In this document: positions 46,440-58,245 of the stretch, in pieces
How the letters are laid out: each line of letters begins with the position of its first letter
How positions within the stretch are numbered: position 1 is the stretch's first letter
Assembly: GCA_013146195.2 (NCBI GenBank)
Contig: CM028377.1
Coordinates: 163,845,824 to 163,909,823, forward strand
Source: Codonopsis lanceolata
Taxonomy: Eukaryota; Streptophyta; Magnoliopsida; Asterales; Campanulaceae
Length of the DNA stretch: 64,000 bases
Direction of reading: 5' to 3'
Position numbers and translations under genes: made by a program
The notes under the pieces: model-generated
Databases searched by the model: none
What the model saw: the letters and a program-made list of their open reading frames with translations, nothing else
What the model was told of the DNA's origin: nothing

Positions 46440-48010
46440 TGAATGTAGGATTGAGAAACGTACTATTTAGCATCTCTATTCAGAATCCACTGCGGGATAC
46501 GACCAGTAAGAGAGTTGTTAGTCAGAACTCAGAAACCTGATCATGAACCACTTAATACATGAAAAATACCATACTTACATGACTACAATTGTTAATACAG
46601 TTTAAATGTTTGTTACTTACAAGATGTCCAGTTTTTCTAGGCCTTCTAGCTGGTTGGGTATCTTGCCTTCCAAATTGTTAAAGCTCAAGTCTCTGCCATC
46701 AAACAAATCATGAGGTGTATTGAGGTGATACTCAACAAACGGATACTACAGATAAGTTTTTTATTGTTAAAAATACAAAGTCAACGAGTCCAGCCGATCT
46801 CGGTACCATTATTGTGTACCCTTCCCTCTACCACCAACTAAATTAAAATATATGGTGCATAGTGCAAGTAAACTAAGTGTTCTAATTTTGTTGGTGGAAT
46901 AGAAGATCTAGAGTGAAAGCAGGAACGCATAAGTTTACACGTAGAAATGATATTGTGATGAGTTGAAAAAAAAAATGATGAATGAAGGTGGAAGAATTAC
47001 AAAATCGCCAAATTTGACATTTGTGCTATATAAGGGGGAATACTCCCCAATATGTTACAGCTCCTTAACATCCTGCAAGATCAATAAAATTCTTTCATTT
47101 AAAAGGAACAAAAGATTACAACTTCCAAAATGTTGGTTATCGTTTTCCTCCTCGTTCTTTTTGTTGCCACTTAAAACTTTCCTATGACTTTCATTTTGCT
47201 TTGCACCGGAAAATCGAACCTTCTCCAGCAGCTACATCACTGATTAATGCTCACATATTACGTCAACCCAACTTTACCTCGTTAATATTTTTATCATGGA
47301 TGAACACAAAATAAAATAACTACTAAACTCATAACTCTTAAAGGCAACAACTCACGCCCGTTAAATTGCTCAAGAGGGAAATGGTTTTATGTATTTCTTT
47401 TCGTGGCGCCTTAATTGTCAAGGTGTGGACTGTTTTGCAAGTCCCTGGTGGTCCGGCCAAGGGTTGATATTTGTGGTCGACTCTTAAACAAGTTTGGGCA
47501 GCCTTTAATCATAGAACGTGGTCGCTTCGTGGCGCTTTGGGCGTGTTCTAAGGAAGGAAATATTTGGACAGCTTGTGCTCCATGGACATGGGGTGTTACT
47601 TTTCTCGGGCGATTCGCATAGGGGAAGTATTGTGAATAAGAGTAGTCTGTTCAGTTGTTGGGGCAGATTATAACTTGTCTAAAATTCTTGTTAAGGCTAG
47701 GGTTTGGGGATTAAATTGTTAGGGAAACTCTTTTAGTTATTGAGCATATTTTTCGAGGGGTTTTGGGAGTGTTTTGGGGCTGTTTTGGAGAGAGTTGTTC
47801 AGCCATAGGGCTGTCCAAAAAAAGCTGGAACCGATTGTTAATTCAGCCATCCGCATACGCATCACGAGTCCCTAAATTTGAAAGCTTCCCAAGCTCCAAA
47901 GGGAACCTCCGAAAACATGTTGTTCTCTAGACTCTGATAGAATTACTTCCTTTAAACTTCAATAAATAAATAAATAAATAAGAATGATATAGAGCATGAA
48001 TAAATACGCA

Positions 48011-48049
<39 letters not shown>

Positions 48050-48690
48050 ATACATGACTGTGAGAGTGGATACATTACCCAAGTATTTCAGAATTGGTCC
48101 CGATAAACGATTTTGGCTAATGAACTACAATATGGCTACAATGTGTTAAAATTGAGCTCCTCAAAATATTAGTGAGATATAATTTGAAATAAAAGATTCA
48201 AGTAGCTAGCTCACATAAATTCCAACTTTGTAGAAGCCCATTCGAGGGGAATTGCACCGCTCAAGTAGTTGCAAGTAAGATCACCGCAAGGAGTTGCTAG
48301 TCTTAATTTTTCAATAGAAGAAACATTGATATGTAGCTCATCATTTATTGCCTTACATTTTCTTGATGTGCGTAACTTTGCTAGGGATCGTGGAAGCTCG
48401 CCAAAGAAGTCCTCGAGCTCGAGAACTCGTTTTCGACAGAGAAACAAGTCTACTCGATTAAAAATTTGACTTGAAACCAATTGACATGAGTGAGTTACGA
48501 GACACATCACATACATGCCCTCAACGTGACATACACCGCCGGTAGGAACAATTGCGATTGACTGTTCTTGCACAACGGCATTTCGGTGCGTTGTGGTGTT
48601 GCCCAATTTGAGTTTCCATCACAAGGGTTAAGACCGAAATCCCATCCATTTTCCCCAATTGTGCTATTTCATGCAGCATTCACTACTAGT
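46440..48690 (-). pseudogene. LRR-VIII-2 receptor-like kinase, ectodomain fragment
   Basis: Minus-strand pieces follow the ectodomain of the At1g07650/At1g53420 type in order. They are an N-terminal GWDFGLNPCDGNSNWATPQ (about 48640), PTGGVCHVEG, ELPRSLAKLR, DLTCNYLSGAIPLEWAST (48270-48200), ISQNRLSGPILKYLGNVSTL (about 48120-48060), FPLELGKLSNL (about 47900), then DLSFNNLEGKIPNQLEGLEK (about 46690-46625) and LTNNSLTGRIPQWIL (about 46530-46480). These are signal-proximal and leucine-rich repeats. Frameshifts, stops and intervening sequence (46740-47850) break it. The malectin and kinase domains are not found. Such receptors sit in the plasma membrane. Confidence 0.82.
48018..48045 (+). repeat. 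(GA)n microsatellite
   Basis: About 14 GA units within an intron-like part of the receptor kinase fragment. Confidence 0.95.
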
Positions 48691-49021
48691 ATCAAATTTT
48701 CATATTAACTTCCAAAACAAGCAAGTATGTTAGGTACCAAACGAGCACTAATTAAGGATATAGGAATTAGGAAGGAACCATACATTCCTCCATAGGAAGC
48801 GTCCCCGACACTTGTGCTTCAATCCTGTGACTACAAAACATACAATTCTTTGTCATGAAGACAAGAAATAGAATTTACAAGTTTTTTGAAGTACCGAAAA
48901 CCATTTTCATCTCCTTTTTTGTTGTTTTAATTATATTTTAAATTTTGAAATTCAGAAAAATCATCGGTGTATTTATAAAGGTGTGTGTTATCTAACTACA
49001 ACACTTGATTTTTTGAAATAA

Positions 49022-49373
49022 CTTCCTCCGTCAACAAATGGCCAAGCTTCGACATCACCCAAGCAAAGTAGTGGAGACTCTATTGATAAATTTTCAAGTC
49101 TCAAGTCTGAGCTCGAATTGGTGAAAGAGAATCTGGCTCGGGCTGAAGAGGGTGAGAAGCTTGCCTCTATGAAGGCCAAGACTCTGCTCGATGAGATGGA
49201 ATTGTTAAAAAACGAACGGAAATTAGCAACTGAAGCAGAAGAGAAAAGCAAGAAGGCCATGGATGATTTAGCATTAGCACTAAAAGAAGTTGCAACCGAA
49301 GCTAATCGTGCAAAGGAAAAACTTGGTTTTGCAGAAGTGGAACTCGAACATGTAAAAGAGGAAGCAGAAAAGA
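49022..49373 (+). pseudogene. WEB-family coiled-coil protein fragment
   Basis: The frame reads LPPSTNGQASTSPKQSSGDS, then KFSSLKSELELVKENLARAE and a long coiled coil with KSKKAMDDLALALKEVATEA and ELEHVKEEAEK. The KKAMDDLALALKEVA stretch is characteristic of the WEB family (At1g65010-like), which acts in chloroplast movement and related processes. About 117 codons are open without a stop and are followed at once by a short tandem repeat. The rest of the protein (usually several hundred residues) is missing. Confidence 0.8.
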
Positions 49374-49445
49374 CCTACATTTTTTCCTAGATTGAAAGAC
49401 CTACATTTTTTCCTAGATTGAAATACCTACATTTTTTACTCATAA
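49371..49445 (+). repeat. Tandem repeat, ~27 bp unit, 2.7 copies
   Basis: GACCTACATTTTTTCCTAGA followed by TTGAAA is repeated, with the third copy partial. It lies exactly at the broken 3' end of the WEB fragment. Confidence 0.9.
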
Positions 49446-50050
49446 CTAATTCAATCTAAATCACTAAGCTTTGGGGCTGAAATCATAAATGAGAAAAGAA
49501 AGATTGGAACGACTAAGACCTAAAGGCTTAAAATATTTTTAAAAACCTAAAACTACTTAAAAAGATTGGAACGACTAAGACTATTTTTAAATATTAACAA
49601 GAGCCAAAAAGAGAACAAAGCCAATAAAAAGATTGCTTTTTGCCAAAACAGATCTTAAAACATGCAAGATATTGAAGAAAAGTCAACCAAATACAATCCA
49701 AATCAGACAAAAAGCATCTTCGCCAAACGAAATCAAATGCGAACCAAAAAAAATGAATACATCAAACATGGACTCTTTGGATGGAACGGAGAGTATATAT
49801 GTTAATGTACTAAATGCGAAATTATACATCAAATCTGATTCAAATTTGGTGCACATAAGATGTGATTTTGTTCATAAGCCTCAAACTAAATTTTTGAAAT
49901 CGTGGGCACCAAAAACTAGTTAAATTGTAAATCTTCTATAAAAGTCTACCCTTCTCTATTTCTTTTTGTATGCAACCAAATCTATAAAGTCAATACTTTG
50001 ACAAATGAACTTTATAGGAATACTCTTACTACATTACCAAATCTCTGCAC
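49446..50050 (+). other. No recognised gene
   Basis: AT-rich. AAAGATTGGAACGACTAAGA occurs twice (about 49499 and 49561), a short local duplication. The open stretch 49633-49923 has no similarity I recognise. Confidence 0.45.
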
Positions 50051-50056
50051 CATTTC

Positions 50057-50068
50057 CTATATATAAAC
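50057..50068 (+). promoter_or_regulatory. TATA box upstream of the MADS-box fragment
   Basis: CCTATATATAAA lies about 90 bp before the MADS start codon, a normal promoter distance. The gene therefore seems to have been captured with its core promoter. Confidence 0.5.
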
Positions 50069-50155
50069 ATATTACCATGTGAAGTGGCACAAGAGAGGAA
50101 ACCAAAGAAAACCACAATTTAGTCTTCTTATCGGTTATTCTCATTACCATTCACA

Positions 50156-50420
50156 ATGGTTAGATCGAAGGTTGCTTACGAATTGGTGGCCGAGGCACGC
50201 ACTCAGAAGCAGACCTTTAGAAAAAGGAAAGGTGTATGTTCAAAAGGCTAGTCAACAACAAACCCTTTATGATACCGATGTATGTGCAATAATCTACAAT
50301 GAAGAGAAGGTCGAACTTATTGGCCCTTCAATGCTTTCTAGAGAGTATGACCCTAAATTCCTATTTCGAACTGAAAGCTTAGGGTCTTTTACTGATCACA
50401 TAATTTCAACCCCTTTGAAG
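50156..50420 (+). pseudogene. Type I (M-gamma, AGL80-like) MADS-box gene, broken
   Basis: The ATG at 50156 gives MVRSKVAYELVAEARTQKQT and FRKRKG. The DNA-binding MADS domain then continues in the next frame as TLYDTDVCAIIYNEEKVEL. KV..ELI..E..RK.TF.KRK and TLCD.D.CAIIY are typical of type I M-gamma proteins, which regulate endosperm and female gametophyte genes. A deletion in the A-rich stretch after FRKRKG removes the frame, and several conserved lysines and the KKxxEL motif are lost. The IGPS at the MADS end corresponds to VWPS in relatives. Confidence 0.75.
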
Positions 50421-50739
50421 AGAAATTGTATTCAGATTCTACAAGTTCAATCCCCTCAACAAAACCCTAATATCAATAATTTCATCCTATACTCTATCCG
50501 ACAATGTCAATCATTATCCTTTCAAAGAACCCTCTCGATAAATATTCAAAAATCAGAAAAATCAGAAAAATATTCAGAATACACACACAGAGAAAAAAAA
50601 TTCAGAATACCACAAATAACAGATGAGAAAAATAAATAGAATACCAACAATTGCAAAGATGTCATACATGATTGGAGTTCATATTCAGGCATATAGGCAT
50701 ATATTAGCATATAAATTAAGTTTTTCAAAGTACCTTGTT

Positions 50740-50910
50740 CAATTTGGCGGAGAGGGAAGGAGATGCATTTGGGCGTCGGAGGAGAAGCCAAGACGAATTT
50801 CGCCTAGATGCAGAGTGGAGAGTAGACGCAATGGAAAGTAGACAGTGGAGAGAGAGAGCGAGAGCGAGGGAGGCGAGAAGAAAAGGGCAAAATCGTTTGT
50901 TGCTTTGTCT
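50740..50910 (-). pseudogene. Unidentified first-exon-like fragment
   Basis: The minus strand shows a CT-rich leader (CTCGCTCTCGCTCTCTCTC) and then a short frame ending at a donor-like AACAAG|GTACTT near 50733. This looks like a 5' UTR and start of a host gene. I cannot name it. Confidence 0.35.
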
Positions 50911-50999
50911 AGGTTAGGTTGTTAACAAAAACTCTAAGAGTAAAACATACGCCGTCGTTTTAGACTATTATTTTTACAAGTTAATAAGATAAAAATCAT

Positions 51000-51406
51000 T
51001 TAGGATTAATTGCAACTGAAATTGAATGGAGAATTTGAAACGAAAATTGATCTGTTTCAAAATCCTCATAAAATTAGGCGGGTTTCATCCCTCCAAACTT
51101 TTGCCCAAAAGCAACGCCAATTTCTTTAAGTTCAAAATATAAAAATCTTATATTAATAAATGCAACTGAAATTGAAACGGAAAATTGAAACTGAAGTTCA
51201 TCTGTTTCAAAAACCATTGCAAAATTAGGCGGCATTCCACCCTCCAACTTTTCCCCTGAAACAAGATGCAACAAAATAGTTTTCCATTGCAATATGAGTT
51301 GCAAAATTAATTGTGCATGTCAATTTCCCTTTAGTACTTTTTACATTGAAACTAATTTCAATTCGGTTGCAAAATTCCGTTTCAGTTGCCCTGTTTTCTT
51401 GTAGTG
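51000..51406. repeat. Right terminus and subterminal repeats of the second CACTA element
   Basis: Two ~150 bp copies (about 51005-51125 and 51160-51260) share GCAACTGAAATTGAA, TCTGTTTCAAAA and AAAATTAGGCGG. Then come GCAAAATTCCGTTTCAGTTGC and the terminus TTTTCTTGTAGTG. Confidence 0.75.
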
Positions 51407-53450
51407 ACTGCCAATCAGAAATATGCTAGTGAGTCAAAGTAATAGCCAATAGCACATGACAAGTTATATAATTACATTTAACATTGCTGGGTCTAGAAGA
51501 TTTAGCAGGGATAGAACAATTGAAAAGTGTGTGAAAATGACTTGGAGAACTGAACATTAAAAATAGTATTTTATAATACATTTTTCAAAGATTTGAGTGG
51601 AGGACTGAAATTGAAGTTCAAACAGATTATCAACAAGAATATGAGTGACCTGGATAAGGTTCTGATTCAAACAATAAGGTTCTATTGTTTTATTAACAAT
51701 AACTGATTTCATTCCTAGCAATAAAATTTTGGTTCTTATTTGGATTGAAAAAGTATAGCCTCTCAATGAGTGACTTATACAGAACTCACATCAAGACTCA
51801 AGTAAAAGGGAAAGGGGATATAGGTCATTGTATTCCATTCAAAGAAAATTTGGTTAAGTTTACCTTGGAACTCCAATGCTTTGCCCTGCCTCTACCCTGT
51901 TGCCTCGACTCCGCCGTGTAGCAAAATATAGAAACAATCAAGGAACAGTCCCATCAATTTTCCTGCCTCTTTTATAGTTCCACAATTTGCCGTTATTTTT
52001 GCCAACCGTTTCTCCCACCAGTCGCTGTCCATGGTTAATAGTATGAAACGATTGCCACCACTACTCCCCTTTTGATTTTGTTCATTAATTATGACAAGAA
52101 AAGGTAGTTATCATAACAATGGGCCATAATAATAATAATAAACAATAATAAAACTCTAAGTTATGAAGGCCATTTTTTATGTATATAGTTATAGATAAAG
52201 AAGAGAGGGAGAGAACCATAAATTTTTCCATTATTCACATTGCAATATGGCTTTTGTCAAAGAAGAGAAAGATTCCAATAAATGTGAATCACACGCCAAC
52301 GCAGTCAATCCTAGCCTAGACTCAGTTCATATGTTTCGAAAATGAAATACAGAAAGAGTTGGTAAAAGAATGAGCTAGTAGTAACAACCAAAGGAATAAT
52401 AAAGTATAGTTTAATAAATTAATTTTAAGCACTTTATTCTACATAATGTAAGTAAATATCTTAGATGAGGGTCTTTATTGCCATTTGTTGACTCTTGAAG
52501 CAACATGAGTTGACCACATGATGGGGAGAGCTGGTTTTTGAGCAGAATTCAAGAATTTACAGTTGGATGAAACCCTTACAAAAAGGCCAATCGGGTTCTC
52601 TCAATGAGTTGTGTTTCAATTTTAAAGCTAACCAATCTAAATTACTAACATCATAACATAACTTTTAAAAAATGCATCTTTCAAAGAATTCAAGGATCAT
52701 TGGGACTCGACAATTCTTCGAAACCAATGTCTTGAAATGAATCGGTGTGGGTGGTATTGTCGAAAATCTACTCATTTTGCCACTCTTTCCATCAGTGTTT
52801 GGTAACGGGGAAAGTGCCCAGTTGATGATGAATATAGAAGTTGGATGGGGAACCACTTGCAGTGGTTTGGGTTGTCAAACAATATAGGGGAAAAGGCGAA
52901 GGATCACCACAGTTTCATAAGTTCAGATAGAAACTGTAATCAGCTCCATAATGCACATGCAAACTTGCACTTGTCAATATCCAAAAAAAAAGAGATCTTA
53001 TTGAACGACAAATTAAAGATAAATAGGCAATCGAAGAATATTGCAGATCAATCTTGAGCAAACCTTTGTTTCAGGAACTTCTAGGTCAAGCGGAAAATAA
53101 TTTGGATTTGACCATCCAATGGGTGGTCTAACCATTCCTTGTAGAGAGGACTTGTTCATTGATCTGACTTCTCGATTAAGGGGGCTGGGAGTAAAAAAAA
53201 TTGGCTTAGTTTAGGCAAAGACAATTTTGTGTAGCAGTTAATTCCCCAAGAATTATGATATTGAATATATATGCTCCTGATATAACAAATTAAATTATCA
53301 ATAGAAGTAATTACAATTTCGACAATTTGGTCGGGTAAAGATATGTCATAACAAAATATCACCAACTCCTCATCCTTTCCATTTCAACAATCTATTAATG
53401 GAGATCAACATAGAACATATGGCTGGGCAGCAATAAGATCAAATGTATTA
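51407..53450. other. Non-coding, nothing recognised
   Basis: AT-rich intergenic sequence. The stretch 51865-51915 (CTCCAATGCTTTGCCCTGCC, on the minus strand preceding a donor-like GGTAAA) resembles 57715-57770 and may be a shared exon relic. The minus-strand frame 52856-52665 is open but unrecognised. Confidence 0.45.
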
Positions 53451-53624
53451 CCTCCGTTCCGGGCAAAAGTCCACTATTCCATTTTGAGATATTTCACTTA
53501 AAGAGTCCACTTTTAAAAAATAAGACATTAAAATGTCATCTTATTACTAATAGATTACTAAAATTGTCATTTTCTTAAAAAAATTTACTTTAAAATGGAG
53601 ACTCTTTACCTGGAATGGAGGGAG
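53451..53624. mobile_element. Stowaway (Tc1/mariner) MITE
   Basis: The 174 bp unit starts CCTCCGTTCC and ends GGAATGGAGGGAG, flanked on both sides by the TA target dinucleotide. The termini are inverted repeats of the classic Stowaway CTCCCTCCGT type. The interior is AT-rich and non-coding. Confidence 0.9.
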
Positions 53625-53874
53625 TATCACTTAGGTAAGTGTGAAACGACTGGAGGGAAGTGTTATTCCAAAAACATAAGAGGTTTATTTGTTCGATCTA
53701 GTGTCGAGTTCAAAAATCAAAAGTAACTTCATACAAGTACATGCTACAAACATCAAAACTGAGTTATATGTTTATATCACATGTTTTGAAGCTTAGTTGA
53801 CAATTAGGTGGTAGGAATTCACATGCATATACATTCCAGTTAAAGAAAAGAAAAAAAAAGAGAAGATGCCTTAC

Positions 53875-54920
53875 CTGCCCATAGTTTCCAGATCCGATGA
53901 TGTTGCCGCCTGAAAAACTATTTGAGTATTTATTTATCTCTTTAGACATGAACCATCTTCCTCCTTTTAACTATAGAATGCTACCACTGTTATTCTCGAG
54001 GCCCTAGGAAGCTACATTAGAAAAATATAGGAATGAAAATCACATTTAAAACTCCCATACTATTAAGATGAATATGTTTTGCTTCAGACTCTAGTGCATC
54101 TTACCAAAAGGATTGCTCTATCTAATCGTGCTTTTTGCTTTTCTCTTATGAGAGAAAGAATAAAGTCCAGCTCCAACTATTAGTAGCACGAGCACGCAAC
54201 TACCAACTGTTGCTCCGACAATTATCCCAACATTTGATGACTTCTTTTCTCATGTATGTAATTTCTATATGATAGGTAAAATTGATTGAGATGTGTGCGG
54301 GAGTGTCAGTGCGAACATTTGAAAGTTCAACATGGAAATAGATGTTCAGAAAAAGTACATGTGCATAACTTAGCAAGTGATTCTGTATATAGACATAAAT
54401 CCTAACCCTTTCTGTTAGTTTAACTTGAATTACACTATTTAGTACCTGGAAAGTAACTATAGCTTTCATCGAGAAAGAATAATTCTGGAGCATGAATCTT
54501 TGGCGGTTGATCAAGGTGCCAATTGTAGCGACTGCTGTTTGATTGAAACTATATTGACCAGAAGGGAGTTCTTGCACTCTGTATTGAAGGTCAGAGTTTA
54601 TTGTGAAGGTTGAATTACGAAGGGAAATGCAATTTATAGGAAGGCTAGTGTTCAGAAAAGCCGACATGAGAGTCCTGTGGAGAGTATTGAAGTATTTGGA
54701 GTTCCCCAATTTCGAGAAGGAACAAGAATGGAAGTGTATGGTTCCTATGTATGTTCCTATGTATGGATGTGCACGCTACAGTTCAAAGCTTAGTACATGA
54801 TTTGAACGGCAGGACGGAATACATTTATTTGATGGGGTTACATAAGGAGAATTAGGCCTCTCAACAGTGTAGAATCTACCTGATGTTCCAGTTCCCTCAC
54901 AAATTGGATTATTCACAAGT
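53875..54920 (-). pseudogene. LRR-VIII-1 (HPCA1/At5g49760-type) receptor kinase fragment
   Basis: After an acceptor (TATGCAG at 54921) the minus strand reads LVNNPICEGTGTSGRF and VTPSNKCIPS. Then follow AHPYIGT with a 12 bp duplication adding YIGT, FSKLGNSKYF, YRVQELPSGQYSFNQTAVAT, and a donor at 54445. Next a transmembrane segment NVGIIVGATVGSCVLVLLIV with the cytoplasmic QSNPF-like RSNPF (stop before it), then the kinase start INKYSNSFSGGNIIGSGNYG ending at donor GTAAGG (53874). This is the order of LRR-VIII-1 receptor kinases, plasma-membrane proteins such as the H2O2 sensor HPCA1. The LRRs upstream and the rest of the kinase downstream are absent. Confidence 0.88.
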
Positions 54921-56650
54921 CTGCATAGAGAAATAGAATACAACCCTGTTACATTACAATAATATATACTCAAAATCATGTAAATAAATAAACCCAGAAA
55001 GAGATAATATAACTAGGGCGATAACCTTAATGAATCGATCTTGACCACTATGTGACAGCTGATCCAAAAACTGGCATGAAGGGCACACTATTTTATTACT
55101 TTTCCCGAGTCTCCTTAGAAATCTTCCAGCAAACCTCTGATCCTCTGGCTCAACATTATTTTCATTTGTTATATTCACGGCCAAGAAGATTTCACTTACC
55201 AAGACAACCGTTATTACAACCCATCCCTCCCATCATTTCCTAACTCCTCGCATGGCCCTTTACTTATCTTTTGTTCGCATAGCAAAATATAAAGAAAGAA
55301 AGAAAAGGTAAAAAAATTCCTGCATGTGTCTACGCTCTACAGGGGCCAGGATGCTCATCCCTAGGATATGGAGCCATGGAAGAACTTGGACCTTTTCAAG
55401 TCAACAGTGAAGGAGAGACTACTGAAATGACTATGCATGGAACAATGGTGAGCACAATCACACACTCCTTCCAGTTAAACACAAAACTACCCACTGAAGC
55501 TAAAGCCCCCATAAATTGACGGTGGCCAAGTACGCTTATTGGAGTCTCCTGCTGAAGTGGACTTTTCATATTCAAATGCATCATCTGATTACATAACTGT
55601 CAACAGCGCACACTATAGACTTCTATAATTTCATCACGAACCGGTTAGAAAGATTTCCTCATACAAAACCCCCAAGAATATTTTTTATAACAGGAAAGAG
55701 CTATGCTGGTGATTACGTATCTTAGCTAACTTACAACTCTGAACATACCAATAAACCTTCTCTCAGTGTAAGAAGCTTTGCTGTTTCAATGGCTTCTCAT
55801 CAAATATCTGAAAAATTCCAAAACTAAAAGATGTTAATTAAAAAAGTAATGGACAATAGTTACCATCATAATGAAGCAATGGACATAACTGGGCAACCCG
55901 TAGAGTGTGAGCTTTAGATGAAAGTGACGAGATAAACATTACAAACATCGATGTCCACAGAAGAGACCGGATTACATTGATGAGGATGTCGGAAACTTCT
56001 CTTAAAACTCTAACCACCATTGATAGATGTTGATCTATATCTGATGGAAGAAACAATCCAGTTTTGTTTTTCGTTTGCACCTCTAGTGCAACATTGAAGG
56101 TATAACTTAATTTAGTTTTATATAAGCTTAATAGCAAGTACCAAACTAAACACTGCAACTTTTTTTTTTATCTACATTTTTATAATATTGTTTCCGTTTT
56201 TGTTAACAGATGCGTTTTTTCACAAGCTAGAAAATAGTTTTGGCTTATCTAGCAAAGTTTTGGCATTGCTTCACTTAAAGCAAATTCATTGCTTCACTTA
56301 AAGGTAGCAATAATGGAAAGAAAATTTCCTTGGAAAGAAAATTTCAAGAAGAGGCCATTACTTTAGCATCTTCTGACTATGAAGTAAACACGAAATGGGG
56401 TAAAGAGGCAAGTAACATATATATCATACTCAAGCTCCCAAAGATAAATGATATACACAGCAGTGCATGTCTTGCACATGAAATTTCAAACAACATCATG
56501 CATTAGGCACCAAAAACTTCAAAAAAAAAAAAGCATTAGTGAAATCTTTTCATAGGACACGTTTTAAAATCAATTTTCATTTGTGTACAGAATGGCATAA
56601 ACACTTTTCATACATCATATTGTTCGAATATTTTTTAGAGTGACCTTATA
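54921..56650. other. Non-coding, nothing recognised
   Basis: Intron-like AT-rich sequence. The short open stretches (55202-54954, 55584-55396 and 56158-55838, all minus) show no family features. Confidence 0.45.
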
Positions 56651-56672
56651 ATTCATGTTGCTTCAATGGCAG

Positions 56673-57098
56673 ATTGGTTACTCCTACGATTCACTACTTG
56701 AGAGTTCATTCACATGGTATCTATTGCAATGTAAAGGGTGGAGATCTGTGTATCTATATCCTGAGAGGCCTTGTTTCTTGGGATGCACCACCATTGACAT
56801 CAAGGATGCCATGGTGCAGATAACGAAATGGACATCTGGTTTGCTTCAAGTAGGTCTCTCAAGGTTTAGCCCTCTTGTCTACGGGGTGTCCATGATGTCT
56901 CTTCTTTAGAATATGTGCTATGGATTCTTCATGTTTATGCCCCTTCTTGCAGTCCCTTGCGTACTATACTGCATTATCCCTCAGTTGTGCCTTCTCAATG
57001 GCATCCCCTTGTTCCCAAAGGTGAATTTTGATGAATTTCTCGTTGTTATGCTTCTTTTCATTTTTATGGCTAATACTTGTTTCCATATCAGAAGTTAA
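56673..57098 (+). pseudogene. Cellulose synthase-like G, C-terminal exon fragment
   Basis: After an acceptor (TGGCAG) the frame reads IGYSYDSLLESSFTWYLLQC, KGWRSVYLYPERPCFLG, QITKWTSGLLQVGLSRFSPL and, after one in-frame TAG at 56907, MCYGFFMFMPLLAVPCVLYC and PQLCLLNGIPLFPKV. This is the stretch after the QxxRW-equivalent (here QITKW) of CslG/CslE-type glycosyltransferases, including the start of the C-terminal membrane segments. These enzymes sit in Golgi/ER membranes. The catalytic N-terminal half is missing. Confidence 0.87.
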
Positions 57099-57930
57099 GG
57101 CTATGTTAGAGATAACATGTTACCAACAATAACAACAAGCAATTAATTCATTTAATTATCTTTCATGTTGGTTTTTTTAATCTTATGGCCAAGAAAAAGG
57201 CAACATTGGGGATTCATAGATTACAAACATCAAGGCTGGCATGATTTGAAAATTTGATTTCCACATTACAAACATCGATTCAAGGATGATTATTGAGCGT
57301 AAAGGTGTCGATTATTCTAACTCACGCCAAGGCCGACAACCTGACTTTTTAAGTTGCAAAACAGTTTGAGTTTAACAAGTAGCTGCAAATACTGCCTAAT
57401 AAACAACATCATGAAGAAGTATCAATCACAGCCATGAACGGGTTATGTTGCTTGTAACATAAATATAATCATTCGACAACACATCCACTCTCAATACCAT
57501 GGATTCACATAGTCAGGTTCTAACATAGGCTATACAATCGGGAGTTAAATCAATTCACATATTCGGGTTCTAAGTATGGAGACTCGAGACATTGAGGCAT
57601 TTCATCAAACATCTGTGCTCATATAGGCTTGGGAGAAACAGAGTAAGACTCGAGTAGGTTACAAGTATGGAGAGGGCTGCTTCAATTAAAATCAAGCTAA
57701 GCTTACCTCGCAACTTGGATGTCGTTCCCTGCTTCTACTCGGTTGCATCTGCTCCACCGTCTCTGAAGAGATAAATTCCCTGCTTCTACTCGATTGTCTC
57801 TGCTCCACCGTCTCTGAAGAGATAAATCTTGAAAATGAAGAAGAAGGGAAGCAGATTGATGTCGTGAAATTCTTTTGTATAGGGAATGATGGGTAACGTA
57901 CGGCTTTGTTTTGGTGGCTGAATTACAAAT
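57099..57930. other. Non-coding, with a tandem duplication
   Basis: I see no gene. A unit of about 52 bp (TTCCCTGCTTCTACTCG ... CTCTGAAGAGATAAA) is present twice, at about 57724-57776 and 57777-57826. Confidence 0.6.
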
Positions 57931-57933
57931 TTA

Positions 57934-58242
57934 GGTCTCGTTTAGTGCAACATTTTGAAAACACAACTTTTTCAAAATACAGTGTTTTTAAAATGCTGTT
58001 TTTTCAAAACGTAGTTTTATTTTTGTAAACACGTTTGGAAAACTATTTCAAAACGTTATTTTTCATAAACAGAGTAGTTGTAAACGCAACATATTTTTAA
58101 AACACTACAAATTGAAGCGTTTTAAAACGCTCCACATTTTAAAAACGCTACGTTTTAAAACATTGTATTAAAACACTTTTTAAAGATAAAACGTTGTGTT
58201 TTTTACCAGCGTTTTGACCAAAACGCTCCACCAAACAAGCAC
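57934..58242. mobile_element. Tourist-like (PIF/Harbinger) MITE
   Basis: A 309 bp AT-rich unit flanked by TTA on both sides (57931-57933 and 58243-58245). The termini GGTCTCGTTTAGTG and CACCAAACAAGCAC are imperfect inverted repeats (10 of 14). The interior has many AAAACGTT/AAACGC stretches that can fold back. Confidence 0.65.
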
Positions 58243-58245
58243 TTA

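Larger units (their letters stand above)
44291..51406. mobile_element. Probable second CACTA element with host-gene fragments (left end unseen)
   Basis: The right end at 51406, reverse-complemented, reads CACTACAAGAAAACAGGG, the canonical CACTA terminus. About 400 bp of GCAACTGAAA-type subterminal repeats precede it. Similar TTGCAAC/AACTGAAT repeats occur at 44291-44470 just after the gap. A minus-strand En/Spm-type transposase remnant lies at 44790-45190. Between are pieces of a receptor kinase, a WEB-family protein and a MADS-box gene. The left end is not visible, so unity of the element is inferred. Confidence 0.5.
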
